A stretch of 64,000 bases of DNA from Candidatus Allofournierella pullicola (GCA_019114225.1 DXFW01000020.1:124001-188000); one strand, 5' to 3'. Shown: positions 8,898 to 17,299, counted from the first letter of the stretch. Program-made: numbers and translations. Notes: a model not told the origin generated them from the sequence alone.

Positions 8898-10763
8898 TTA
8901 TGGTTCATTATCCCCTGTTCCGGGGGCTTTGTCAAGGGCCGCGCCGCTGTGGAACCAGTCGTAAACGCGCCGGGCGGCGGCTGCGCCCACGCCCTTTGCC
9001 TGCTCCAGTTCCTCGGCGGAAGCCTGGCGCACCGCGCCCACCGTTTTGAAATGGGCCAGCAGCGCCTTTGCGGTGGCAGGGCCCACGCCGGGGATGGCGG
9101 TGAGACTGGAAGCGTAGGACTTTTTCTTCTGGCTGGCCCGCTGGTACTCGATGGAGAAGCGGTGCACTTCCTCCTGGATGTTGGACAGGAAGGTGAACAC
9201 GCCCCGGTGCATGCTGACGGCGATCTCGCCGCCCTCGGCGGTGACGATGGCCCGGGTGCGGTGGTGGTCGTCCTTGACCATGCCGAAGAGGGGCACCGCC
9301 GCCAGGGCCGTGCCCGCCAGGGCGGATTTCACCGCACTCACCTGGCCCTTGCCGCCGTCCAGCAAAATGAGGTCCGGCAGCACGCCGAACTGGCCCGCCG
9401 CACCCTTCTCATACTCGCCGGCCCGCCGGGAGAGGGCTTCGGCCATGCTGGCGAAGTCGTCGGTGCCAAAGACCGTGCGCATTTTGAAGCGCCGGTAGCC
9501 GCTTTTCAGCGGTCTGCCGTCCTGGAACACCACCATGCCGCAGACGCTGGTGCCCTCGCCCCAGTTGGAGATGTCGTAGCTCTCGATGATGTGAGGCGGC
9601 TTTTCCAGGCCCAGCAGCGCGGCGGTCTCGTCCAGCAGGCGCTGGCCCCGGTCGGTGCGGCCGCTCTCCCGGGCAAGGCGCTCCACGGCGTTGGTGTAGG
9701 CCATGGTCACCAGCTGGGCCACGTCTCCCCGCTGAGGCACATAGAGCTGCACCTTGGCGCCCCGGGTCTCGCCCAGCAGCTGTTCCAGCGCCTCGGCGGC
9801 CTCGGGCAGCGCGTCCACCGCGATACGCCGGGGGATCTCGCCGCCGTAGAGATAGTAGCGGGGCAGAAATTCCTCCCGCAGGGCTTCCAGGTCGGTGCTG
9901 CCCTTGAACACGAACTCACGCTTGTCCGCAAGTCGGCCCCGCCGATAGCGCAGGATGGCGGCGCAGCTGGAGGAGCCGGAGGCCGCGAAGGCCATCACGT
10001 CCATCTCCACCGTCTCGTCCACCACCACTTTCTGACCGGCGGAGACTTTTTCCACCGCGGCGATCTGGTCCCGCAGAAGGGCGGCCTGCTCGAAGTCCAG
10101 CCGTTCGGCGGCTTCCTCCATCCGGCGGCGCAGGACGGTCAGAATGTCTTTTTTGCCGTGGCGGATGAGCTGGATGGCCCCTTTCACCGCCTCGCCATAG
10201 ACCTCTTTGCTGATCTTTCCGCTGCAAAGCGCCATGCACTTGCCGATGTGGGCGTTGAGGCAGGGGCGGCCCTTGCCGATGTCCTCGGGGAAGCGGCGGT
10301 TGCAGCGGGGCAGCAGGAAGGAATCCTGGGCTGTTTCCACCATCTGCCGCACCGCAAAACTGCTGGTGAAGGGGCCGATGTAGTCGGCCTCGTCGTCGTC
10401 CTTCTGCAGCGCCGCCGAGATACGGGGATACTCCCCCTTGGTGATCTTGACATAGCTATAGCCCTTGTCGTCTTTGAGCAGAATATTGTATTTCGGGGTG
10501 TGGGCCTTGATCTGGCTGGCTTCCAGCACCAGGGCCTCGAACTCGCTCTGGCAGACGATGACGTCGAAGGCAAAAGCGTGCTCGATCATCTGGGTGACCT
10601 TTGCGTCGTGGGGCACGCCCTCCCGGAAATACTGGCTGACCCGGGTGCGCAGCCGCTTGGCCTTGCCGATATAAATGATTTCATCCCGCTTGTCCCGGAT
10701 GATGTAGACTCCCGGCAGCAGCGGCAGCATTTTTGCCTTTTCGTAAAGTTCGGCCTTGGTCAC
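8898..10763 (-). CDS. uvrC: Excinuclease ABC subunit C
   Basis: A 621-residue nucleotide-excision-repair nuclease. The GIY-YIG domain is at the N-terminus (GVYIIRD followed by IIYIGKAKRL). A Cys cluster at CNRRFPEDIGKGRPCLN comes next, then a UVR motif (RMEEAAERLDFEQAALLRDQI region), the RNase-H-like C-terminal nuclease (ESYDISNWGEG, LILLDGGKGQV), and tandem helix-hairpin-helix motifs near AIPGVGPATAKALL. It makes both incisions around UvrB-bound lesions. The start is GTG at 10763, 9 nt after AGGAGG. Confidence 0.96.
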   Translation of the reverse strand: MTKAELYEKAKMLPLLPGVYIIRDKRDEIIYIGKAKRLRTRVSQYFREGVPHDAKVTQMIEHAFAFDVIVCQSEFEALVLEASQIKAHTPKYNILLKDDKGYSYVKITKGEYPRISAALQKDDDEADYIGPFTSSFAVRQMVETAQDSFLLPRCNRRFPEDIGKGRPCLNAHIGKCMALCSGKISKEVYGEAVKGAIQLIRHGKKDILTVLRRRMEEAAERLDFEQAALLRDQIAAVEKVSAGQKVVVDETVEMDVMAFAASGSSSCAAILRYRRGRLADKREFVFKGSTDLEALREEFLPRYYLYGGEIPRRIAVDALPEAAEALEQLLGETRGAKVQLYVPQRGDVAQLVTMAYTNAVERLARESGRTDRGQRLLDETAALLGLEKPPHIIESYDISNWGEGTSVCGMVVFQDGRPLKSGYRRFKMRTVFGTDDFASMAEALSRRAGEYEKGAAGQFGVLPDLILLDGGKGQVSAVKSALAGTALAAVPLFGMVKDDHHRTRAIVTAEGGEIAVSMHRGVFTFLSNIQEEVHRFSIEYQRASQKKKSYASSLTAIPGVGPATAKALLAHFKTVGAVRQASAEELEQAKGVGAAAARRVYDWFHSGAALDKAPGTGDNEP

Positions 10764-10791
10764 GGCGGTGCGCCTCCTTTCGTCCGGCCTT

Positions 10792-10820
10792 ATTATATCC
10801 CGCCTTTGCGCCCTTTACAA
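10792..10820 (-). promoter_or_regulatory. uvrC promoter
   Basis: Minus-strand -35 TTGTAA (10815-10820), 17-bp spacer, -10 TATAAT (10792-10797). It lies between the ptsH terminator and the uvrC Shine-Dalgarno. Confidence 0.7.
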
Positions 10821-10836
10821 GGCGCGCGGGGAAAGG

Positions 10837-10864
10837 AAAAAGGGCGGAATGCTCCGCCCTTTTT
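10837..10864 (-). terminator. Terminator downstream of ptsH
   Basis: An 8-bp stem, AGGGCGGA with TCCGCCCT (10841-10860), has a 4-nt loop and is flanked by A and T runs. On the minus strand it ends in TTTTT and closes the ptsH unit. The symmetry makes it potentially bidirectional. Confidence 0.85.
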
Positions 10865-10885
10865 GTTTATGAATGAAAAAAGAAA

Positions 10886-11149
10886 TTACTCGGCAAAACC
10901 GGAGTTCACCAGAGCGATCAGGCCTTCCACAGCGTCCTGCTCGTCGGCGCCGTCGGCGATGATGCGGATGGTGGTGCCGCCCACGATACCCAGGCTCAGA
11001 ACGCCCAGCAGGCTCTTCGCGTTGACGCGGCGCTCCTCCTTCTCGACCCAGATGGAGGACTTGTATTCGTTGGCCTTCTGGATGAAGAAAGTAGCCGGAC
11101 GGGCATGCAGGCCAACCTGATTCTCAACGGTAACTTCTTTCACAAACAT
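10886..11149 (-). CDS. ptsH: HPr phosphocarrier protein
   Basis: An 87-residue HPr. The phosphorylation site is GLHARPA with His at residue 15, and the regulatory serine is Ser46 in KSLLGVLSLG. Both are intact, so the protein could serve sugar phosphotransfer and HPr(Ser-P)-type catabolite control, as in other Firmicutes. It stands alone without enzyme I nearby. A TATAAT -10 (minus strand, 11194-11199) lies about 45 bp upstream; its -35 is poor. Confidence 0.95.
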   Translation of the reverse strand: MFVKEVTVENQVGLHARPATFFIQKANEYKSSIWVEKEERRVNAKSLLGVLSLGIVGGTTIRIIADGADEQDAVEGLIALVNSGFAE

Positions 11150-11328
11150 GGTTCATACACTCCTACTCAAAAAGAATTTTGAACGGGTTTGATATTATAA
11201 TATCCCATTCATTGCCGGTTGTCGATAGCGTTCGGGAAATTTTGTCAGTTTGGCAAAAGCCGAAAATGCCGGAAACGTTTCTTTGTGCATTTCCGCCATT
11301 AAGTTTTCAACAATATGATGGGTTTGTT

Positions 11329-11378
11329 CCAAAAGTTTTAAACTTAAATGGCATCAATTCCCATTTTAAACTTTTTTG
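11329..11378 (-). terminator. AU-rich hairpin at the trmD 3' end, possible terminator
   Basis: On the minus strand AAAAGTTT and AAATGG pair imperfectly with CCATTT and AAACTTTT, forming an AU-rich hairpin that overlaps the trmD stop. It is the only terminator-like structure between trmD and ptsH. The helix is interrupted, so the call is weak. Confidence 0.35.
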
Positions 11379-12088
11379 AGCGCATCGGGCAGCTTTTCGT
11401 ACAAATCCGGACGGCGCTGTTTTGTGCGCTCCAGGCTCATCTTCGCACGCCATGCGTCGATGTTGCCGTGGTGGCCGCTGAGCAGCACCTCGGGCACCTT
11501 GCGGCCCCGCCACTCTTCGGGGCGGGTGTACTGGGGATATTCCAGCAGGCCGTTCCAGTGGCTCTCTTCCTGATAGCCCTGGGGCTCGGCCAGAACGCCG
11601 GGCTGCAGGCGCAGCACGCTGTCCGCCACCACAAGGGCCGCCAATTCGCCGCCGGTGAGGACGTAGTCACCGATGGAAATTTCCCGGTCGGCCAGTTCCT
11701 CGATGACCCGCTCGTCCATGCCCTCGTAGTGGCCGCAGACCAGAATGAGGCCGTCCTGAGCGGCCAGCTCCTTGGCCACCTGCTCAGTGTAAGGCTGGCC
11801 GGCGGCGGTCATAAACACGATATGCGGCCGGGGACGGCCCTGCTCCTCAAACTGGGCCAGGATGGCCTGGCAGCAGTCGTAGATGGGCTGGGCGTTCATC
11901 ACCATGCCGCAGCCGCCGCCGTAGGGGTAGTCGTCCACCTGCTTCTGGCGGTTGAGGGTGTAGTCCCGGATCTGGTGGCAGTGGGTCTCGATGAGGCCCT
12001 TGCGGGCCGCCCGGCCCAGAATGCTCTCGTCCAGCACCTGCTGGCACATATCCGGGAAAAGGGTGGCAATGTCAATGCGCATGCTCAT
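11366..12088 (-). CDS. trmD: tRNA (guanine(37)-N(1))-methyltransferase
   Basis: A 240-residue SPOUT-fold methyltransferase that makes m1G37 and prevents frameshifting. Visible motifs are MRIDIATLFPDM, DDYPYGGGCGMVM, the LVCGHYEGMDER loop and the trefoil-knot SAM site with SIGDYVLTGGELAAL. ATG 12088 overlaps the rimM stop by four bases and has GGAGA 6 nt further up; ATG 12082 is the alternative. It is the last gene of the ylxM-trmD operon. Confidence 0.96.
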   Translation of the reverse strand: MSMRIDIATLFPDMCQQVLDESILGRAARKGLIETHCHQIRDYTLNRQKQVDDYPYGGGCGMVMNAQPIYDCCQAILAQFEEQGRPRPHIVFMTAAGQPYTEQVAKELAAQDGLILVCGHYEGMDERVIEELADREISIGDYVLTGGELAALVVADSVLRLQPGVLAEPQGYQEESHWNGLLEYPQYTRPEEWRGRKVPEVLLSGHHGNIDAWRAKMSLERTKQRRPDLYEKLPDALKKV

Positions 12089-12615
12089 GGACGGTCTCCG
12101 TTCTCGGCCTCGGTGAACATGCCGGGGATGGGCTCCACCAGCACACGGCCGTTTTCCAGATCCACCTGCTTCAAAAAGGGCTTCACCGCCGGGAACAGGG
12201 TCTCGGCGCCGTTTTCGTCCCGCACGGTGTAGATGTCCTGGGCGGCGGGATGGGTGACGGAAGTGATGGTGCCGTAGACGCGGCCGCTGGCGGCGTCCAC
12301 CACCGGCAGGCCGATGAGGTCCGCCTTGAAGTAGTGGCCTTTGGGCAGCTTTGCCTCGGCGCGGGCAATATAGAACACGGTGCCCACCAGCTCGCGGGCG
12401 GTCTCGGGGTCGCGCACGCCTTCCAGGGTGAGCAGCGCCATGTTCTTGTGGGGACGCACTTTTACAAGGCCGATGGGATTTTGGCCCTGCGGCCCGCGGT
12501 ACAGGCGGGAAAAGCCCGACAGGAAGGCGGCGCTGTCGCACCAGAGCTCCACCTTCACCTCGCCGGCAATGCCGTGGGTGGTGACCGCCTTGCAGGCTTC
12601 CAGATATTCTTGCAT
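12085..12615 (-). CDS. rimM: Ribosome maturation factor RimM
   Basis: A 176-residue 16S processing factor binding S19 in 30S assembly. The N-terminal barrel starts QEYLEACKAVTTHGIAGEVKVE, matching the family pattern of GxxGxxGEVKV. The PRC-barrel half contains GLPVVDAASGRVYGTITSV and the ending VEPIPGMF. It has a GGGGG Shine-Dalgarno and overlaps trmD. A GC-rich hairpin separates it from khpA. Confidence 0.93.
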   Translation of the reverse strand: MQEYLEACKAVTTHGIAGEVKVELWCDSAAFLSGFSRLYRGPQGQNPIGLVKVRPHKNMALLTLEGVRDPETARELVGTVFYIARAEAKLPKGHYFKADLIGLPVVDAASGRVYGTITSVTHPAAQDIYTVRDENGAETLFPAVKPFLKQVDLENGRVLVEPIPGMFTEAENGDRP

Positions 12616-12638
12616 GAGGATACCCCCTTAAAATGGGA

Positions 12639-12667
12639 ACAGGGCCCTTCACGAAAAAGGGCCCTGT
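12639..12667 (-). other. Stable hairpin in the khpA-rimM spacer
   Basis: ACAGGGCCCTT (12639-12649) pairs perfectly with AAGGGCCCTGT (12657-12667), an 11-bp stem. No clean T-run follows on the minus strand, so it is more likely a partial attenuator or mRNA-processing element than a full terminator. Confidence 0.6.
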
Positions 12668-12692
12668 CGGTCTTGTGCCTGGCGGCGGAAGG

Positions 12693-12941
12693 TCAGTCGA
12701 TCTCGACCAGGACCTTCTGCCCCTTGCGGACGGCGGCGGCGCGCATCACAACGCGGATCGCCTTTGCAATACGCCCCTGTTTGCCGATCACACGGCCCAT
12801 GTCGCCTTCGGCCACGCTCAGGTGGTAGACGACAGTGCCGTCCTCACGGGGATCGTCCACGGTGACGGTCACCGCGTCGGGCTCATCCACCAGTCCCCGG
12901 GCCACAGCAAGCAGCAACTCCTGCATTTTGACGTCCTCCAT
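12693..12941 (-). CDS. khpA: KH-domain RNA-binding protein KhpA (YlqC)
   Basis: An 82-residue single KH domain. The RNA-binding GxxG loop is GRVIGKQGRIAKAIR at about 47-61. KhpA pairs with KhpB (Jag) and binds many transcripts in Firmicutes, with effects on cell division. Position between rpsP and rimM is the conserved one. The start MEDVKMQELL could instead be the internal Met at residue 6. Confidence 0.92.
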   Translation of the reverse strand: MEDVKMQELLLAVARGLVDEPDAVTVTVDDPREDGTVVYHLSVAEGDMGRVIGKQGRIAKAIRVVMRAAAVRKGQKVLVEID

Positions 12942-12947
12942 TGCCTG

Positions 12948-13190
12948 TTACAGAATCTCGGACTTCTTCAGCAGAACGCGCACCGTGTCGGTGGGCTGAG
13001 CGCCGTTGGCGATCCACTTCTTGGCCTTCTCAGCGTCGATGTTGATCACAGAGGGCTCTTTGGTGGGATCGTAGTAGCCGATCTCCTCGATAAAGCGGCC
13101 ATCGCGGGGGAAGCGGCTATCCGCCACCACAACACGATAGAACGGAGCCTTCTTGGCGCCCATGCGGCGCAGTCTGATTTTGACAGCCAT
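12948..13190 (-). CDS. rpsP: 30S ribosomal protein S16
   Basis: An 80-residue S16: [26 protein letters not shown] is diagnostic in its first residues ([20 protein letters not shown]), followed by [13 protein letters not shown] 13190 lies 8 nt after AGGAGG, so the three-codon longer reading is not used. The 118-bp spacer to ffh carries several complementary segments (13228-13289). Confidence 0.96.
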   Translation of the reverse strand: MAVKIRLRRMGAKKAPFYRVVVADSRFPRDGRFIEEIGYYDPTKEPSVINIDAEKAKKWIANGAQPTDTVRVLLKKSEIL

Positions 13191-13227
13191 TCCTGTCACC
13201 TCCTGTTAAAATTGGGGCCCATTGGCT

Positions 13228-13289
13228 GGGCGTTTATTCTATAAAACCCCGGCCCCAGGCAAACGCCCGCTGGGCCCCAGAGGTTTTAT
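13228..13289 (-). other. Structured leader of rpsP, possible pseudoknot
   Basis: On the minus strand ATAAAACC (13289-13282) can pair with GGTTTTAT (13248-13241), enclosing a GGCCC/GGGCC helix. The loop sequence GGGCGTTT (13268-13261) is perfectly complementary to AAACGCCC (13235-13228) beyond the outer stem. Both helices together would be an H-type pseudoknot about 40 nt before the S16 start. No T-run follows, so it is not a simple terminator. Confidence 0.45.
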
Positions 13290-13307
13290 CAAGTTGGAAG
13301 GGGCTTT

Positions 13308-14633
13308 TTAAAAGCCCATGTTCATGCGCCGGCCAAAGGCGCGGGGGTTCTTCTTGACCTGCTTCATCAGCTTCTGCATGGCCTCGAACTGGCGAAGCAG
13401 CCGGTTGACCTCCTCCACGGAGGTGCCGCTGCCGGCGGCAATGCGCCGCTTGCGCTTGGGGTTGATGATGGCGGGCTTTGCCCGCTCGGCGGGAGTCATG
13501 CTGAGGATGATGGCCTCCACCCGGACGAAGGCTTTTTCGTCCACGTCGTCGGGGTTGACCTTTGCGCCGCCCGGCAGCATGGAGAGCATGGCGGAAACGC
13601 CGCCCATCTTTTTCATCTGGGCAAGCTGGTCCAGCATGTCGTTCATGTCGAACTTGCTGTCCATCATGCGCTTGGCGGTCTCGGCGGCCTTTTTCTGGTC
13701 CTGGGTCTCCTGCGCCTTCTCGATGAGGGTGAGCACGTCGCCCATGCCCAGAATGCGGCTGGCCATGCGGCCGGGATGGAAGACCTCAAGGTCGTCCAGC
13801 TTTTCGCCGGTGCCCTGGAACTTGATGGGCTTGCCGGTGACCGCCTTCACGCTGAGGGCCGCGCCGCCGCGGGTGTCGCCGTCGGTCTTGGTGAGGATGA
13901 TGCCGTCCACGGCAACCGCCTCGTTGAAGGCCTTGGCCACGTTCACCGCGTCCTGACCGGCCATGGCGTCCACCACCAGCAGAACTTCGTCCACCGTCAC
14001 CGCCTCGCGGATCCGGCCAAGCTCTGCCATCAGGGCTTCGTCCACATGCAGGCGGCCGGCGGTATCCAGAATGACGATGTCGTTGCCGTAGTCCTTGGCG
14101 TGGGCCACCGCCGCTTTGGCGATGACTTCAGGCTTCTCGGTGCCCATGGTGAACACCGGCACGCCCGCCTGCTTGCCCACCACCTGCAGCTGATCGATGG
14201 CCGCGGGACGGTAGACGTCGCAGGCCACCAGCAGAGGCCGGTGCCCGGCTTTCAAAAACCACTTGCCCAGCTTTGCAGCGTGGGTGGTCTTGCCGTTGCC
14301 CTGCAGGCCGCAGAGCATGATGACCGTGGGAGGCTTGGACTTAATGTGGATACGGGCAGCTTCTTCGCCGCCCATGAGCTGGGTGAGTTCCTCGTTGACG
14401 ATCTTGATGACCTGCTGGGCGGGGGTGAGGCTTTCCATCACCTCGTGGCCCATGGCGCGCTCGGTGACCTGGGCGATGAAGCTCTTGGCCACCGTGTAGT
14501 TCACGTCGGCTTCCAGCAGGGCCATGCGCACTTCCCGCATGGCGGCCTTGATGTCCGCCTCCGAGAGCTTGCCTTTGCCCCGCAGCCGCTTGAACACGCC
14601 GCCCAGGCGCTGGGAAAGGGATTCAAATGCCAT
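13308..14633 (-). CDS. ffh: Signal recognition particle protein Ffh
   Basis: A 441-residue SRP54 GTPase. It has an N domain, then the G domain with G1 GLQGNGKTTHAAKL at about 107-120, DTAGR, TKTDGDTRGG and GxGE (GTGEKLDDLEVF). The Met-rich M domain ends with RMNMGF and contains MLPGGAK and the signal-peptide groove. It binds 4.5S RNA and delivers nascent membrane proteins to FtsY. A short GGGCTTTT hairpin covers its stop codon. ylxM precedes it by about 20 bp. Confidence 0.97.
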   Translation of the reverse strand: MAFESLSQRLGGVFKRLRGKGKLSEADIKAAMREVRMALLEADVNYTVAKSFIAQVTERAMGHEVMESLTPAQQVIKIVNEELTQLMGGEEAARIHIKSKPPTVIMLCGLQGNGKTTHAAKLGKWFLKAGHRPLLVACDVYRPAAIDQLQVVGKQAGVPVFTMGTEKPEVIAKAAVAHAKDYGNDIVILDTAGRLHVDEALMAELGRIREAVTVDEVLLVVDAMAGQDAVNVAKAFNEAVAVDGIILTKTDGDTRGGAALSVKAVTGKPIKFQGTGEKLDDLEVFHPGRMASRILGMGDVLTLIEKAQETQDQKKAAETAKRMMDSKFDMNDMLDQLAQMKKMGGVSAMLSMLPGGAKVNPDDVDEKAFVRVEAIILSMTPAERAKPAIINPKRKRRIAAGSGTSVEEVNRLLRQFEAMQKLMKQVKKNPRAFGRRMNMGF

Positions 14634-14653
14634 TGTGTTTCAAGACCCCCTTC

Positions 14654-15019
14654 TCAGTCGGTGATACGCCGGATCTCCTCCAGCATTTGGTCCACATCCC
14701 GCTCGATCTCCGCATTGGGCGAGTAGGAGTTGGCGTTGGCAAAGCGAATGGAGCGGGCCAGGCTCTCCAGCTGGGCCACGCCCTGCTGCACCGCCCGGTA
14801 GCGGGCCGCGAAGCCCACCTTCTGCTCCAGGTCCAGGATGATCCCCTCGCCGCGCTTGATGGAGTCCCGCACGCCCTGACGGGTGATACCGAAGTTGTCG
14901 GCAATTTCCGCCAGCGACAGATCGTCGTTGTAATACTGCTCCATCACCTCACGCTGGCGTTCGGTGAGCACGTCGCCGTAAAAATCCAGCAGAAACGAGA
15001 TCTCAAGATTTTTTGCCAC
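14654..15019 (-). CDS. ylxM: YlxM-family SRP operon helix-turn-helix protein (UPF0122)
   Basis: A 121-residue protein of the UPF0122 family that sits before ffh in many Firmicutes and helps SRP function. Sigma-like HTH features are clear: LLDFYGDVLTERQREVMEQY then DLSLAEIADNFGITRQGVRDS. GTG 15019 (VAKNLEIS) is chosen because AAAGGA lies 11 nt upstream; the in-frame ATG at 15031 would overlap that Shine-Dalgarno. First gene of the operon. Confidence 0.88.
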   Translation of the reverse strand: MAKNLEISFLLDFYGDVLTERQREVMEQYYNDDLSLAEIADNFGITRQGVRDSIKRGEGIILDLEQKVGFAARYRAVQQGVAQLESLARSIRFANANSYSPNAEIERDVDQMLEEIRRITD

Positions 15020-15072
15020 GTGGCAGCCCATCCTTTCGCGAGGTTTGTAAAGTCATTTGCTTTACAGCCCAC

Positions 15073-15101
15073 ATTATAGCAAAAGAACAGTCGCCTGTCA
15101 A
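15073..15101 (-). promoter_or_regulatory. Consensus promoter of the ylxM-ffh-rpsP-khpA-rimM-trmD operon
   Basis: Minus strand: -35 TTGACA (15096-15101), 17-bp spacer, -10 TATAAT (15073-15078) with an extended TGC. A perfect sigma-A promoter, fitting a translation operon. Confidence 0.93.
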
Positions 15102-15176
15102 GAGGCATTGCCCAAAAAGACAGGCTGAATTTTGTGAAAAAGTGCAGAAAGCCGGGGTGCGAAAGACCGCGGCGGA

Positions 15177-15204
15177 TTGACGGACAGGTCGCATTTGCTA
15201 TAAT
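15177..15204 (+). promoter_or_regulatory. Promoter of the cysteine-synthase-like gene
   Basis: -35 TTGACG (15177-15182), 16-bp spacer, -10 TATAAT (15199-15204), 36 bp before the ATG. It diverges from the ylxM promoter. Confidence 0.8.
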
Positions 15205-15239
15205 AAAAAGTAAATTATGGAAGAAAGGGGCGGCGGGCC

Positions 15240-16145
15240 ATGGCGGTGTTCAAAAACTACTACCAGTACCTCTACGCCTGCCCGGTGGTGGAGCTCACGG
15301 GCTACACCGCCCGCTTTGAGGTGCCGGGGCGTATTTTCGCCTATCTGGACTTTGCCGGCCCCACCGGCAGCGCAAAGGACGGCCTGGCGGAAGGCATGCT
15401 GGCGCTGGCCGCCCAGCGGGGCGATCTGAAAAAGGGCCAGCCGGTGGTGGAGGCCAGCGGAGGCACTTTTGCGGCGGCGCTGTGCATTGCGGCCCGGCGC
15501 AGCGGCCACCCGGTGTATCTGGTGGTCTCCCCCACCCTGCCGGGTGAACGACAGAAGCTGCTGCAGCGGCTGGGGGCGCAGCTGGTGTTCTGCCCGGAGG
15601 GCATGTCCCGCCGCAAGGCCGCCCGGGAGATGGCCCAGCGGACCGCCGAGGAAAAGGGCGGCTATTATCTGGACTACTTCAACAACGACGACAACCCCGA
15701 ATACCACCGGCGCATCACCGGCCCGGCCATCCTAAAGGCCACCCACGGCGGCGAGGACATCGACACCATCGTGGCGGGGGTGGGCAGCGGCGGCACGGTG
15801 ACCGGCGTGGGCGAGCATGTGAAAGCCTGGACCAACCACATCCGCATGGTGGCGGTGGAGCCCTACGAGAGCCAGGCCATCGGAGGCGGCTTCATCGGCC
15901 GCCACGGCATTCCCGGCCTCGGGGCCGGATTTGTGCCCCAGAACTACAACCCCTACATCGTGGACCGGGTGGTGGCGGTGGCCAGCGGCGAGGCCCAGCG
16001 GGCCGCCCGGGACGTGCTGCGCACCGACGCCATCCCCGCCGCGCCCAGCGCGGGAGCAGCGCTCTTTGCCGCACGCACCCTGCTGGAACAGGGCAAGGCC
16101 AAAAGCGCCCTGTGCGTGTTCAGCGGCAGACAAATTTATGAATGA
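15240..16145 (+). CDS. Cysteine synthase-family PLP enzyme with altered substrate loop
   Basis: A 301-residue fold-type II PLP protein. The Schiff-base Lys is about residue 46 in GPTGSAKDG; the phosphate loop GVGSGGTVTGVG is intact, and GGGFIGRHGIPGLGAGF and the C-terminal PSAGAAL match O-acetylserine sulfhydrylases. The loop that is TSGNTG in CysK, gripping the substrate carboxylate, reads ASGGTF (about 72-77), so the Asn is lost. It may be a true cysteine synthase, a related beta-replacement enzyme or a regulatory paralogue. No cysE is next to it; it stands alone with its own promoter and terminator. Confidence 0.8.
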   Translation: MAVFKNYYQYLYACPVVELTGYTARFEVPGRIFAYLDFAGPTGSAKDGLAEGMLALAAQRGDLKKGQPVVEASGGTFAAALCIAARRSGHPVYLVVSPTLPGERQKLLQRLGAQLVFCPEGMSRRKAAREMAQRTAEEKGGYYLDYFNNDDNPEYHRRITGPAILKATHGGEDIDTIVAGVGSGGTVTGVGEHVKAWTNHIRMVAVEPYESQAIGGGFIGRHGIPGLGAGFVPQNYNPYIVDRVVAVASGEAQRAARDVLRTDAIPAAPSAGAALFAARTLLEQGKAKSALCVFSGRQIYE

Positions 16146-16147
16146 CA

Positions 16148-16185
16148 AAAGGCCGTCCCCCAGGGGACGGCCTTTTTCTTTTTTT
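16148..16185 (+). terminator. Bidirectional terminator between convergent genes
   Basis: GGCCGTCCC pairs with GGGACGGCC (16151-16172), flanked by AAAA and by TTTTTCTTTTTTT. It ends the cysteine-synthase-like gene and can also serve the convergent methyltransferase gene. Confidence 0.93.
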
Positions 16186-16189
16186 ACGT

Positions 16190-17299
16190 TTAGTAGTACA
16201 TGTACACCTGGCAGGGGATCATGCCGTTGTAGAGCTTGCGGCGGCGGGCGGCCTTTTTGCCAAAGTGCTTTTCAAAGTCGGCGTCCGCGGTGATGACGTA
16301 AGCACCCTTCACCGGGTGGTCGGCAAGGCGCGCGCCCAGCACGCCCGCCAGACGGGCGGCCTCGGCCAGATCGCCCAAACGCTCGCCGTAAGGGGGGTTG
16401 GTGAGCACCGTCTGCTCCGGGGCGGGGGCAAAGTCCGCCACATCGGCCACGGCGAAGCGGCAGCGCTCGCCCACGCCCGCCAGCTTTGCGTTGTGGGCCG
16501 CCAGCTCCACGGCGGCGGGGTCGATGTCGAAGCCGCAGCCCTCGAAGGCGGCGTCCTTGCGAATTTCCGAAAGGGCCTTTTCCCGCTGGGCGGCCCAGAC
16601 CGCCGGCGGGCAGAAGCTGTACTGCTCGGCGGCAAAGCGGCGGCGCAGACCCGGAGCGATGTTCATCGCCTTCTGGGCGGCCTCGATGACCAAGGTGCCG
16701 CTGCCGCAGAAGGGGTCAGCCACCAGGGTGTCGCGCCGCACACGGCCCAGATCGGCGATGGCGGCGGCCAGCGTCTCCTTGATGGGCGCGCCGGTGGCGT
16801 TGCGCCGGTAGCCCCGCTTGTGCAGGCCGTCGCCGCTGGTGTCCAGCATCAGCTCCGCCTGGTTCTTGCGGATGGAAAAACGGATCTTATACTGCACGCC
16901 GGTCTCGGGCAGAAACAGGGTCTTGTGACCTTTTTTCAGCCGCTCCACCACCGCCTTTTTCACAATGCTCTGGCAGGCGGGCACGCTGGACAGAGTGCTG
17001 GACAGGCTGGACCCCTTCACCGGGAACGCCGCGTCGGCGGGCAGCAGTTCCTCCCAGGGCACGGAAAACACCCCGTCGAACAATTCGTCAAAGGTATTTG
17101 CGGAAAAGCGCTTGAGCAAAATCAGCACCCGCTCGGCGCAGCGCAGATTGAGGTTGGCGGCGGCGATCATGCTTTCGTCCCCCGAGAAGGCAATGCGCCC
17201 GTCGGTGACCTGCACGTTTTCCGCCCCCAACCGCCGCACCTCAAAGGCGGCGGTGCTCTCGGTGCCGAAGTAGCAGGGCGCGATCAATTCAAATTTCAT
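16190..17299 (-). CDS. THUMP-domain class I methyltransferase (RlmL/YpsC-like, 23S rRNA m2G)
   Basis: A 369-residue RNA methyltransferase. The N-terminal ferredoxin-like and THUMP region (to about 165) includes LNLRCAERVLILL and DTSGDGLHKRGYR. The Rossmann domain has DPFCGSGTLVIEAA and the catalytic NPPYGERL. The architecture matches the N-terminal half of E. coli RlmL and Bacillus YpsC, which make m2G in 23S rRNA. Single gene, convergent with the PLP enzyme gene. Confidence 0.9.
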   Translation of the reverse strand: MKFELIAPCYFGTESTAAFEVRRLGAENVQVTDGRIAFSGDESMIAAANLNLRCAERVLILLKRFSANTFDELFDGVFSVPWEELLPADAAFPVKGSSLSSTLSSVPACQSIVKKAVVERLKKGHKTLFLPETGVQYKIRFSIRKNQAELMLDTSGDGLHKRGYRRNATGAPIKETLAAAIADLGRVRRDTLVADPFCGSGTLVIEAAQKAMNIAPGLRRRFAAEQYSFCPPAVWAAQREKALSEIRKDAAFEGCGFDIDPAAVELAAHNAKLAGVGERCRFAVADVADFAPAPEQTVLTNPPYGERLGDLAEAARLAGVLGARLADHPVKGAYVITADADFEKHFGKKAARRRKLYNGMIPCQVYMYY

